Shown piece after piece: positions 17,416 to 24,865 of a DNA stretch of 64,000 nucleotides (positions are counted from its first letter, which is position 1; every line of letters starts with the position of its first letter). The notes under the pieces are model-generated. The model did no database searches, had not been told where the DNA came from, and was given only the letters and a program-made list of their open reading frames with translations. The position numbers and the translations under genes are program-made. The stretch is from Sphingobacteriaceae bacterium (GTDB taxonomy: Bacteria > Bacteroidota > Bacteroidia > Sphingobacteriales > Sphingobacteriaceae). The stretch is taken from contig CANHRG010000001.1 in assembly GCA_947463785.1 (NCBI GenBank), positions 124,001 through 188,000 on the forward strand, given 5' to 3'.

Positions 17416-17500
17416 TGAGAGCGTTAAAATTCCTTTAGTAAGTATTACGAATAAAAATAAGAATTACAATTAATATATTATAATTTATACTTAAATTTTT

Positions 17501-17872
17501 ATGTATTTAAAAGAAACCGTAGATAAACTGCTTAAAAAACAAAACCGATCCCTGAGTTGGCTAGCTGCCGAAATGAATAAGTCTTTTGACGGACTAAAGT
17601 TGAGTCTGGTAAAGGGATCTATCAAATACAAAGACTTGATCCTCATGGCTATTAAATTGGAAGTGCATCCCGGCGAGTTTTTTGAAAGCGATCATACGGG
17701 TTATTCGCCTGAGGAATGGCGAAGCGTATTAGAAGAAGGTGAAGCTCAATATTCGAACATAAAAAAGGAATTGTTTTCCTGCAAGGAGCTTACAGAAGCA
17801 CTTAAAGATCAATTAAAAGATAAAGAGCGGATTATCGAATTACTCCACAAAAGTGGGTACTCTGAAGAATAG
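17501..17872 (+). CDS. Small HTH-like protein with C-terminal coiled coil, unknown function
   Basis: A 123-residue cytoplasmic protein. Residues 1-65 look like a divergent XRE-type HTH (TVDKLLKKQNRSLSWLAAEMNKSFDGLKLSL, then YKDLILMAIKLEVHPGEFFE). Residues about 78-118 form a charged helix with heptad character (EEGEAQYSNIKKELFSCKELTEALKD), which may dimerise. It is divergent from the smaller relative at 17092-17364 and ends three bases before the stop of the convergent trmD. Together the pair sits inside what is normally a continuous ribosomal operon. Confidence 0.62.
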   Translation: MYLKETVDKLLKKQNRSLSWLAAEMNKSFDGLKLSLVKGSIKYKDLILMAIKLEVHPGEFFESDHTGYSPEEWRSVLEEGEAQYSNIKKELFSCKELTEALKDQLKDKERIIELLHKSGYSEE

Positions 17873-17875
17873 TGC

Positions 17876-18553
17876 TTATTCGTTTAGCAAATCAGGACGT
17901 CTTTGTTGAGTACGCTCCAGGGCTTGCTCATGGCGCCACTCGTCAATAACTTGTTGGTTGCCACTCAGCAAGACTTCGGGTACGCGGTGCCCCTGCCAAT
18001 CGGCAGGACGAGTGTAAACAGGAGCATCTAACAAACCGTCCTGAAAAGAATCGGAAAGGGCTGATGTTTCGTCAGTAAGCACTCCGGGAATTAACCGAAC
18101 CACGGCGTCTACCAGTACAGCTGCAGCAAGTTCGCCGCCCGAAAGCACGTAATCGCCAATAGAAATTTCACGGGTAACATACATATCGCGAATGCGTTGG
18201 TCTATGCCTTTATAATGACCACAAAGAATTAGGATGTTTTGCCCGCCAACCAAGCTGTTTGCAATTCCCTGGTCGAGCCTTTCGCCATCGGGGCTCATAA
18301 AAATGACCTCGTCATACTGACGCTCTTTGTTCAGCGCCTCAATACAATTGGCAAACGGTTGAATGGTCATCACCATACCGCTGCCGCCACCATAGGGATA
18401 ATCATCCACGCTTTTGTGCTTATTATCCGCGTAATCACGCAAATTGTGCACGTGGATTTCGGCCAAACCCTTTTGCTGTGCCCTTTGCAAAATAGAATGT
18501 GCAAATGGACCATCTAGTAAGCCAGGTAAAACGGTGATGATATCGAAACGCAT
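17876..18553 (-). CDS. trmD: tRNA (guanine37-N1)-methyltransferase
   Basis: A 225-residue SPOUT methyltransferase. Start ATG 18553 gives the standard [16 protein letters not shown]-terminus; the longer frame would overlap the upstream XRE gene. Motifs include [13 protein letters not shown] and the trefoil-knot segments [11 protein letters not shown] and [14 protein letters not shown], plus the C-terminal [23 protein letters not shown]. It makes m1G37 in tRNAs reading CNN and other G36-containing codons and prevents +1 frameshifting. It lies only 14 bases after an XRE-family gene whose unit has its own promoter, so its supply may be controlled by that regulator. Confidence 0.97.
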   Translation of the reverse strand: MRFDIITVLPGLLDGPFAHSILQRAQQKGLAEIHVHNLRDYADNKHKSVDDYPYGGGSGMVMTIQPFANCIEALNKERQYDEVIFMSPDGERLDQGIANSLVGGQNILILCGHYKGIDQRIRDMYVTREISIGDYVLSGGELAAAVLVDAVVRLIPGVLTDETSALSDSFQDGLLDAPVYTRPADWQGHRVPEVLLSGNQQVIDEWRHEQALERTQQRRPDLLNE

Positions 18554-18567
18554 GGTCAAATTTACGT

Positions 18568-18768
18568 TTAATCTGTTTCTTCCAATTGAAAAATATCTCC
18601 CACCTGACACTCAAAATAAGCGGCAATTTTTAAAGCCAAGACGGTTGAAGGTACATACTTAGCCGATTCAATGGTATTAATGGTCTGCCGACTTACCCCA
18701 ATGGCTTCGGCCAAATCGGCTTGGGTAATGTTCTTGATGGCTCGCTGCACTTTGATCGAATTTTTCAT
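18568..18768 (-). CDS. Small XRE (Cro/C1-type) transcriptional regulator
   Basis: A 66-residue protein that is almost entirely an HTH_3 domain: helix 2 and recognition helix read [20 protein letters not shown], followed by [20 protein letters not shown]. It matches the very short stand-alone regulators usually encoded next to a small membrane protein. Its ATG directly follows the TAG of the upstream membrane-protein gene (TAGATG), indicating coupled translation, and trmD begins 14 bases after its stop. It probably represses its own promoter at 19213-19262, which contains dyads. Confidence 0.9.
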   Translation of the reverse strand: MKNSIKVQRAIKNITQADLAEAIGVSRQTINTIESAKYVPSTVLALKIAAYFECQVGDIFQLEETD

Positions 18769-19209
18769 CTAATAAGCTTGGTTATCACTATAGATCATGG
18801 CCCTGAAACGAATAATGAACAATATAAGCACGCTAAACATATTGTAAACCATGATCTCGAAAAAGGCGGAACTATGTACTACAAGAATCTGCAAGCCTAA
18901 AATGGCATAGTTCAAATAAACCGCAAATTGTAGGGATTCTAGTCGCAATTGAGCTATTCGTTCATCTTCTACCTTTTCTTTTGAAAATGCAATAAACAGT
19001 AAGCTAACGATTAAACCAATGCTCGCAATCTCATCGGTAAAATTTAAGGTTCCGCTGTCAAACAAATTCCCTTGTATTCCTAAATCAAAATCTAAAAAAT
19101 CGAAACGAAAATCGCCATACATACAAGCCAAACCTAATGCTAATGAGGGGAGAAAAATGAACCAGCCTATACGTCGATAATGATGCGGAAATAAAAATCT
19201 GCTTTGCAT
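18769..19209 (-). CDS. Small four-helix membrane protein, partner of the XRE regulator
   Basis: A 146-residue protein from ATG 19209 (a TTG nine bases earlier is less likely). Four hydrophobic segments are visible: IGWFIFLPSLALGLACMYG near residue 15, IGLIVSLLFIAFSK in the middle, LNYAILGLQILVVHS, and MVYNMFSVLILFIIRF at the C-terminus. No enzymatic motif is seen. Small membrane proteins encoded with short XRE regulators are common in Firmicutes and Bacteroidota, but their role is mostly unknown. It starts a three-gene unit with the regulator and trmD. Confidence 0.75.
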   Translation of the reverse strand: MQSRFLFPHHYRRIGWFIFLPSLALGLACMYGDFRFDFLDFDLGIQGNLFDSGTLNFTDEIASIGLIVSLLFIAFSKEKVEDERIAQLRLESLQFAVYLNYAILGLQILVVHSSAFFEIMVYNMFSVLILFIIRFRAMIYSDNQAY

Positions 19210-19212
19210 AAT

Positions 19213-19262
19213 TGTCAAGTTTGTTTTAACAAAAGTAAAACATATTTGACATTTTTTCCAAA
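19213..19262 (-). promoter_or_regulatory. Promoter with nested inverted repeats for the membrane protein-XRE-trmD unit
   Basis: On the minus strand TTTG (19262-19259), a 21-base spacer and TACTTTTG (19237-19230) give a full Bacteroidota promoter. TGTTTTA (19242-19236) and TAAAACA (19228-19222) form a perfect 7-7-7 dyad centred on the -7 box. An outer pair, TGTCAA (19251-19246) and TTGACA (19218-19213), has the same centre (about 19232). The translation start is at 19209. A repressor bound here would block the promoter. Confidence 0.65.
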
Positions 19263-19266
19263 TTTC

Positions 19267-19800
19267 TTAAGAATTTAAATATAAATCGATCAAACCTTCT
19301 GGTAAATTGACGTGCAAAACCCCTTTTTTATCGTCTATTTCAACAATAAACTCGTCGTTTAGGGGGAAAAGGATTTCGCGAAACTGGTGGGGCACCACCG
19401 CTACGTACTGCTGCGGATACTCGTGAATTTCTACAATCTCACCCAACTCTCCTCGAGTTTCATCAATTACCAGAAATCCCTTTAAATCGGCAATTAAAAA
19501 TTCATCCGGATTCCGTTCCGGCTTTTTAGTATTGGGGAGATAAACCTTTTTTCGGATGAGTTTTTCGGCTTTTTCAACCACATCTACATCTTCAAAATAA
19601 ATGTTTGCGGTTTGATTGGGCTGCAGTTTAACTTGATTTATAAAGTACGGAATCAGCTTGCCGTTCATTTCAAGAAATACGGTGTCTAAATCCAAATCTT
19701 GTGGCTCGGGATATTCGAAGAACAGCTGTACCTCACCCTTTAAACCTTTGGTTTTGGTAATATAGCCGATGTAAAAACTGTCTTCGATTTTCATGGTCAT
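19267..19800 (-). CDS. rimM: Ribosome maturation factor RimM
   Basis: A 177-residue RimM. The N-terminal beta-barrel begins FYIGYITKTKGLKGEVQLFFEYPEPQDL, and the C-terminal PRC-barrel shows LGEIVEIHEYPQQYVAVV and the closing LHVNLPEGLIDLYL. It binds S19 and helps 30S head assembly. It follows rpsP on the same strand with a 63-base gap containing a hairpin. Its 3' end nearly touches the -33 element of the following membrane protein-XRE-trmD promoter. Confidence 0.95.
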   Translation of the reverse strand: MTMKIEDSFYIGYITKTKGLKGEVQLFFEYPEPQDLDLDTVFLEMNGKLIPYFINQVKLQPNQTANIYFEDVDVVEKAEKLIRKKVYLPNTKKPERNPDEFLIADLKGFLVIDETRGELGEIVEIHEYPQQYVAVVPHQFREILFPLNDEFIVEIDDKKGVLHVNLPEGLIDLYLNS

Positions 19801-19804
19801 TAAA

Positions 19805-19840
19805 CAAAAATGTCACCCCAAAAATACATTCGGGATGACA
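19805..19840 (-). terminator. Intercistronic hairpin between rpsP and rimM (terminator or attenuator)
   Basis: On the minus strand TGTCATCCC (19840-19832) pairs with GGGGTGACA (19819-19811) through nine base pairs including one G-U, followed by five T at 19810-19806. The loop also contains TATTTTTG, a possible -7 box for rimM. The structure could lower rimM expression relative to rpsP. Confidence 0.6.
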
Positions 19841-19863
19841 CAATTTCTATTTGTTTAGCAGAA

Positions 19864-20556
19864 TTACTCAGCAGCTGGAGTTTCCTCGTCAGCAGGAGCT
19901 TCTTCTGCAGCTGGTGCTTCCTCTGCTGCAGGAGCCTCTTCAACAGGGGCTTCTTCGGCAACCGGAGCTTCTTCAAGTGCTGTTTCCGCTAAAGTTTCTT
20001 CTGCAGCAGCTTCAACAGCTACTTCTGCACCTTCTTCCACTACCGCTTCTTCATTAGCAACTGCCTCTTCAACAGCTGGCTCTTCTACTTCAGCAGGAGC
20101 AGCTAATTTAGCTTCAATAGCAGCAGCTTTTGCTTCTTTACGTTTTGCTTCAACAGCTAAGGCTTCTTTTTTCGCTTTCTCTTTCGATTGAGCCAATGAA
20201 TCTACCTTACCAGTGATTTTGTTTTCTTTAGCGCTAAACCAAGCTGCGAATTTTTCTTCCGCTTGTTCTGCAGTTAATGCACCTTTTTTAACACCGCCTT
20301 GAAGATGTTTTTTGTATAAAACACCTTTGTAAGACAAAATAGCACGACAAGTGTCTGTAGGCTGGGCACCTTTGTTCATCCAGTCTAAAGCTTTGTCAAA
20401 ATTTAAGTCGATGGTTGCCGGGTTGGTGTTAGGGTTGTAAGAACCAATCCGCTCAATGAATTTACCGTCTCTCGGAGCACGTGAATCCGCCACCACTAGG
20501 TGATAAAAAGGTCTTCCCTTTTTACCGAATCTTTGCAATCTGATTTTAGTTGCCAT
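19864..20556 (-). CDS. rpsP: 30S ribosomal protein S16 with long acidic Ala/Glu/Pro C-terminal tail
   Basis: A 230-residue protein. Residues 1-80 are canonical S16 ([42 protein letters not shown]). Residues 80-150 are a basic, Lys-rich helical extension. Residues 150-230 are low-complexity acidic sequence of repeated [11 protein letters not shown]-like units. Most bacterial S16 proteins are 80-90 residues. C-terminal extensions of this kind are known in Bacteroidota annotations but vary greatly in length. The tail's function is unknown. A TATCTTTG promoter box lies about 58 bases upstream. Confidence 0.95.
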   Translation of the reverse strand: MATKIRLQRFGKKGRPFYHLVVADSRAPRDGKFIERIGSYNPNTNPATIDLNFDKALDWMNKGAQPTDTCRAILSYKGVLYKKHLQGGVKKGALTAEQAEEKFAAWFSAKENKITGKVDSLAQSKEKAKKEALAVEAKRKEAKAAAIEAKLAAPAEVEEPAVEEAVANEEAVVEEGAEVAVEAAAEETLAETALEEAPVAEEAPVEEAPAAEEAPAAEEAPADEETPAAE

Positions 20557-20613
20557 GTTTAATTTAAGTTTATGTATTCAACATATTTCCCGGAGTCTCC
20601 TACTGCGGGGCTG

Positions 20614-20621
20614 CAAAGATA
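20614..20621 (-). promoter_or_regulatory. -7 promoter box for rpsP
   Basis: The minus strand reads TATCTTTG, an exact TAnnTTTG match. The leader would be about 50 bases and contains a CTCC/GGAG pair that could form a small stem. No strong -33 element was seen. Confidence 0.5.
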
Positions 20622-20685
20622 GCAATAAATCGGAATTAAAAAACAGAAAATGAAGCTGTTGCCCCTGTAAGTTGTTGAATTAATA

Positions 20686-21660
20686 CTATAGAGACAAGAT
20701 TTCTACAATTTTCAGCAGGTTTGGATTTACTTCGCCAATGTGTTTGATGGCTTGTTTAAATGGTGTAAACCTGATCTCGTTATTAACCAATCCTACCATT
20801 TCACCTTTTCTGCCTTCCAAGAGCGCCTCAACAGCAGCCACACCTAAGCGGCTGGCCAAAACACGGTCCATACACGAAGGACTACCACCACGCTGGATGT
20901 GGCCTAAGATAGAAACACGGGTATCGATGTTTGGAAACCGATCTTTAACCGCATCTGCAACCTGTATTGCTCCTACGTCGTCTCCCTCGGCAACAATGAT
21001 AATTTTTGAGGATTTATCTTTTCTTCCGTGTTCAAGTCGTTCCATCAGGTGAGGAAAATCGGTCTTGGTTTCCGGAATCAAAATTGCTTCGGCACCGGAT
21101 CCAATTCCACTTCGCAAAGCAATTAATCCTGAATCTCGACCCATAACTTCCACAATGAACAAACGGTCGTGAGATTCTGCTGTATCGCGGATTTTATCTA
21201 CCGCATCTACTACGGTGTTTAGGGCTGTATCGTAACCAATGGTATAATCGGTTCCAGCCAGGTCGTTATCAATGGTACCCGGTAAACCCATTACCGGAAC
21301 TCCAAATTCTTCAATAAAAATATTCGCTCCGGTAAAGGTACCATCGCCACCTACACCAACCAGAGCATCAATTTGGTGCTTTTTAATTTGCTCAAAAGCT
21401 TTTTTTCTACCCTCTGGTGTTCTAAACTCAGCACTACGGGCGGTTTTTAGAATGGTGCCTCCGCGTTGTATGATGTTGGCCACCGATTTACGATCCATTT
21501 GGATGATCTCACCATTGATCAAACCCTCATAACCACGCATAATGCCTACCACTTCTAAATTGTGGTACAAAGCGCTACGTACAACGGCACGAATAGCAGC
21601 ATTCATTCCTGGAGAATCGCCTCCTGAAGTAAATACACCAATTTTTTTTACGACACCCAT
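20686..21660 (-). CDS. pfkA: ATP-dependent 6-phosphofructokinase
   Basis: A 324-residue bacterial PFK-A of usual size. Active-site motifs are TSGGDSPGMNAAIR (ATP), GGDGTFTGA, LPGTIDNDLAGTDYTIGYDTA with the catalytic Asp, and VEVMGRDSG. The Gly in GGDGT is the feature usually linked with ATP rather than pyrophosphate use. It commits fructose 6-phosphate to glycolysis. Its start lies two bases after the dsbD stop, so it is the last gene of birA-dsbD-pfkA. Confidence 0.97.
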   Translation of the reverse strand: MGVVKKIGVFTSGGDSPGMNAAIRAVVRSALYHNLEVVGIMRGYEGLINGEIIQMDRKSVANIIQRGGTILKTARSAEFRTPEGRKKAFEQIKKHQIDALVGVGGDGTFTGANIFIEEFGVPVMGLPGTIDNDLAGTDYTIGYDTALNTVVDAVDKIRDTAESHDRLFIVEVMGRDSGLIALRSGIGSGAEAILIPETKTDFPHLMERLEHGRKDKSSKIIIVAEGDDVGAIQVADAVKDRFPNIDTRVSILGHIQRGGSPSCMDRVLASRLGVAAVEALLEGRKGEMVGLVNNEIRFTPFKQAIKHIGEVNPNLLKIVEILSL

Positions 21661-21662
21661 AC

Positions 21663-23642
21663 TTATTGTCCTTTTGACACTAACTTTCCGGAATCTAAAA
21701 AACGGATATAATTGTTAATATCCAAATTAAATGCCTGCGCAGGGACCAATTGTTTGCCGCTAGCATCTACAATTACATAATACGGTTGAGAATTGGTTCC
21801 GAAGGTGCTGGCCTGAAAATCACTCCATTTTTGGCCAATGGTTCTAATTTTTTTGCCGCTGAATTTAGAAATATATTGCTCCGATTCGGTTAATTCGGTT
21901 TTGTCATCCACATAAAGTGAAATGAGCACATAATCTCCTTTTAAACGCTTCAATACCTCTGGATCTGCCCAAACACTGGCCTCCATTTTACGGCAATTGG
22001 TGCAACTCCATCCGGTAAAGTCTAACAAAACGGGTTTGTTTTGCTGCTTGGCATAAGCCAAACCTTCTTCGTAATCGTAAAATGCGTCCAGTCCGTAAGG
22101 AGCATGGAATAAATTGGCGTATTTTTTAGCTGATGAGGCTTCTGCAGCTGGAGCCGATGCTTTAGATAAATCGAAATCTTGGGTGGTTTGTGGCGGAAGC
22201 CAGGCATTGATACCCTTTAAGGGTGCGCCCCATAAACCAGGAATCATGTAGCTGGTAAAACCCCAAACCAACATCGCGAAGATTAATCGCGGTAGTGAAA
22301 TGAAAGGCAAATCGCTATCGTGCGATAATTTGATTTTTCCAAGAAGATACATGCCCCAGAAAGCAAAAATGACAATCCAGATAATTAGGAATACATCGCG
22401 ATCGAACACTCCCCAATGGTATGCCAAGTCTACATTTGATAAAAATTTAAAGGCTAAGGCCAGTTCCAAAAATCCCAAAGAAACCTTGACAGTATTCAAC
22501 CATCCGCCCGACTTCGGCATCTCCTTTAACCACGATGGGAAAATGGCAAACAGCGTAAATGGAATGGCCAATGCTGCCGAAAACCCAAACATACCCATAG
22601 CTGGGCCAAGGTAAGCACCTTTCGAAACGGCATCAACCAACAAGGTTCCAATAATTGGTCCGGTACATGAAAAGGAAACAAGAGCGAGGGTAAAGGCCAT
22701 GAAAAACAAGCCCAATAAACCGCTCTTATTCGACTGTTCATCCATTTTATTTACAAACCTGGATGGTAAGGTGATTTCGAATGCGCCTAAGAATGAAATG
22801 GCAAAAACAACCAGAAGAGCAAAAAATAAAAGATTGAACGTTGCGCTACTTGCCGCTTCATTCAGGGCCGAAGTGCCGAAAATCAGCGTGATAGCCAGAC
22901 CCAATGCCACATAAATAAAAATAATAGATAGGCCATAAACCAATGCGCTTTGTATTCCTTTTGCTCTTGAGCCCGATTTCTTGGTAAAATAAGAAACGGT
23001 TAGGGGTATCATCGGGTAAATACACGGCATGAAGAAGGCGGCCAATCCACCCAAAAAGCCGGCAATAAAAATGGCCCATAAGGTGTTTTCGCTATCGGTT
23101 GAGGTTGATTGTGGTGGTGTTTTCACCTCAACAGTATCGGTTTTTGTACGATCTGTTACAACATTTGCGCTTAAGGTATCTGTTTGAGCCTGAGCCAAAT
23201 CAATTGCCACAGAAAACTCTTCTTCTGAAGGTGGCAAACATTTCTGATCGTTACAAACCATAAACTCCAATACACCAGAAACGGTGGTTTTGGGGTTTTT
23301 TAGTTTAACTTTTTGGGTAAAGGTTGCCTGATTTTGATGCCATGCTATCTGCATGCCAAAATTGTTGTCGTAAGCGCTTACAGCCTTGGGGGTTTCGCTA
23401 ACTTTACCTATAAGTGTGTAGTTTGCTGAGGGTTTGAATTTGAACGAGGTGGGTATGGGGCCACCCTCTTCAATAAATTGAGAATAGAGGTGCCAGCCTT
23501 TATCAATTTTGACCTGTATCAACACATTGGCCTCAGTTTCACTAAGCTTTTCAAAGGAATACGACCACTTAACCGGAGTTTCAATTTGTGCGTTAGCACC
23601 CAGGGTTAGCAGGATTAGCAGTAAGCCGAGTAGTTTTCTCAT
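21663..23642 (-). CDS. dsbD: Thiol:disulfide interchange protein DsbD-like (cytochrome c biogenesis-type)
   Basis: A 659-residue protein with signal peptide MRKLLGLLLILLTLGANA, then a DsbD N-terminal domain holding CNDQKCLPP. Eight or so membrane helices contain the paired cysteines MPCIYPM and FSCTGPIIG. A C-terminal thioredoxin domain carries active site WSCTNCRKME. All three redox pairs of DsbD are present. The protein passes electrons from cytoplasmic thioredoxin to periplasmic partners. It is five bases after birA and two before pfkA. Confidence 0.93.
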   Translation of the reverse strand: MRKLLGLLLILLTLGANAQIETPVKWSYSFEKLSETEANVLIQVKIDKGWHLYSQFIEEGGPIPTSFKFKPSANYTLIGKVSETPKAVSAYDNNFGMQIAWHQNQATFTQKVKLKNPKTTVSGVLEFMVCNDQKCLPPSEEEFSVAIDLAQAQTDTLSANVVTDRTKTDTVEVKTPPQSTSTDSENTLWAIFIAGFLGGLAAFFMPCIYPMIPLTVSYFTKKSGSRAKGIQSALVYGLSIIFIYVALGLAITLIFGTSALNEAASSATFNLLFFALLVVFAISFLGAFEITLPSRFVNKMDEQSNKSGLLGLFFMAFTLALVSFSCTGPIIGTLLVDAVSKGAYLGPAMGMFGFSAALAIPFTLFAIFPSWLKEMPKSGGWLNTVKVSLGFLELALAFKFLSNVDLAYHWGVFDRDVFLIIWIVIFAFWGMYLLGKIKLSHDSDLPFISLPRLIFAMLVWGFTSYMIPGLWGAPLKGINAWLPPQTTQDFDLSKASAPAAEASSAKKYANLFHAPYGLDAFYDYEEGLAYAKQQNKPVLLDFTGWSCTNCRKMEASVWADPEVLKRLKGDYVLISLYVDDKTELTESEQYISKFSGKKIRTIGQKWSDFQASTFGTNSQPYYVIVDASGKQLVPAQAFNLDINNYIRFLDSGKLVSKGQ

Positions 23643-23647
23643 AATAT

Positions 23648-24415
23648 TTAGTCGATAATGAATGCTATTTCTTTAAACCCAAACTCACAAATCTGATCTC
23701 CAAAGTCGATTTGCAATAAACCAATATTAGAAACCCCGATTATCCGGCCGGTTTTCAATTCATCTCCAAGCTTGAACGTAGCCGAATCTTCAAATTTATA
23801 CAAACCGTTTAGGTATTCCTGATGAATACGGTCAAATTTTCGGGATTTCAATGCAAGGTAGCGTGCTTCAATAGCTCGACAAAGGTCGGCTAATAGTTGA
23901 TTTAAATCACAATCTCTGTGTAAAATAGTGCGTATGGAAGTCGCATTTAACGAGTCGGGGAATTCTGTTTGATTGACATTTAGTCCGATTCCAATTACCG
24001 CGTGTTTCCATCGGCTACCCTGAACAATATTCTCAATCAATATACCGGCAATTTTTTGCTTGTCAACCAAAATATCGTTTGGCCATTTGATCGAGACGGT
24101 TGATCCTAAAAGTGGCTTCAAAACATCCAAAACTGCTAAACTAATGGCTTTATTGAGTTCAAACTGCTGAGTTATTTGCAGAAAACCCGGAGACAAAAGC
24201 ACGCTAAAAGTCAGGTTTTTACCAGCTTCGCTTAGCCAGGTGTTTTGTTGCTGTCCTCTGCCCTCAAATTGGTTTTCTGCCATAATTACAGTGCCTTCTG
24301 GTAATGGCGCAGAATTTGACAATACCTCTTTTACGTAAGCGTTTGTAGAGGCAACTGCGGAAAGTTTAACCAAATTTTGACCGACAAATAATCCTGAAAA
24401 AGTGTTATTTTGCAA
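23648..24415 (-). CDS. birA: Biotin--[acetyl-CoA-carboxylase] ligase
   Basis: A 255-residue BPL_LplA_LipB-type ligase without an N-terminal HTH, so it lacks the repressor function of E. coli BirA. Motifs: GRGQQQNTWLSEAGKNLTFS (biotinyl-AMP loop) and KWPNDILVDKQKIAGILIE, with a short C-terminal SH3-like domain. No ATG or GTG exists in the first 44 codons. The TTG at 24415 is the only reasonable start and lies 26 bases downstream of a full promoter. It attaches biotin to carboxylase carrier proteins. Confidence 0.9.
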   Translation of the reverse strand: MQNNTFSGLFVGQNLVKLSAVASTNAYVKEVLSNSAPLPEGTVIMAENQFEGRGQQQNTWLSEAGKNLTFSVLLSPGFLQITQQFELNKAISLAVLDVLKPLLGSTVSIKWPNDILVDKQKIAGILIENIVQGSRWKHAVIGIGLNVNQTEFPDSLNATSIRTILHRDCDLNQLLADLCRAIEARYLALKSRKFDRIHQEYLNGLYKFEDSATFKLGDELKTGRIIGVSNIGLLQIDFGDQICEFGFKEIAFIID

Positions 24416-24440
24416 TGGGTAAGCCTCTGATACGAATACC

Positions 24441-24473
24441 CAAAACTAATTTTTTTTAATGGTAAAAAACAAA
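24441..24473 (-). promoter_or_regulatory. Promoter for birA-dsbD-pfkA
   Basis: On the minus strand TTTG (24473-24470), a 21-base spacer and TAGTTTTG (24448-24441) match the phylum consensus at both elements. The -33 element lies inside the start of the divergent rsfS gene. It supports the TTG start of birA at 24415. Confidence 0.6.
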
Positions 24474-24833
24474 GCTGTAGAAGAATCAACACGAATTTCA
24501 GAAATCATTATTCACGGAATTCAAGAAAAAAAGGGGAATGATATCGTTCGCTTAGACCTTAGAAATATTCATAGTTCAGTATCAGACTACTATGTAATTT
24601 GCCACGCCAACTCTGCCACACAGGTAAAAGCTATTGCACAAAGTGTGGAAGAAGAAGTTTTCAAAGCCTTACAGCTGGATCCTTGGAGAAAAGAGGGCAT
24701 ACAACACGGAGAGTGGGTGTTGTTAGATTATGTTGACGTAGTTGTACACATTTTTAAAACAGAAAAAAGAGCCTTTTATGGAATAGAGGAGCTTTGGGGA
24801 GATGCTGAAATTCAAACCTACCAAAGTGCCTAA
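24459..24833 (+). CDS. rsfS: Ribosomal silencing factor RsfS
   Basis: A 124-residue RsfS/Iojap-family protein. Characteristic segments are IIHGIQEKKGNDIVRLDLRN, DYYVICHANSATQVKAIAQSVEEEV, PWRKEGIQHGEWVLLDYVDVVVHIF and FYGIEELWGDA. It binds L14 and keeps the 50S subunit from joining 30S under starvation. It is divergent from birA and 32 bases ahead of ftsH. Confidence 0.96.
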   Translation: MVKNKAVEESTRISEIIIHGIQEKKGNDIVRLDLRNIHSSVSDYYVICHANSATQVKAIAQSVEEEVFKALQLDPWRKEGIQHGEWVLLDYVDVVVHIFKTEKRAFYGIEELWGDAEIQTYQSA

Positions 24834-24865
24834 TCGGCTTAGAATTATTGCCTTGCCTTAAGATA

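Noticed and set aside
19864-20057. Plus-strand open frames rich in Leu/Gln/Arg opposite the rpsP tail
   Set aside because: They are the complement of the low-complexity acidic tail of S16 and carry no independent start signal or domain.
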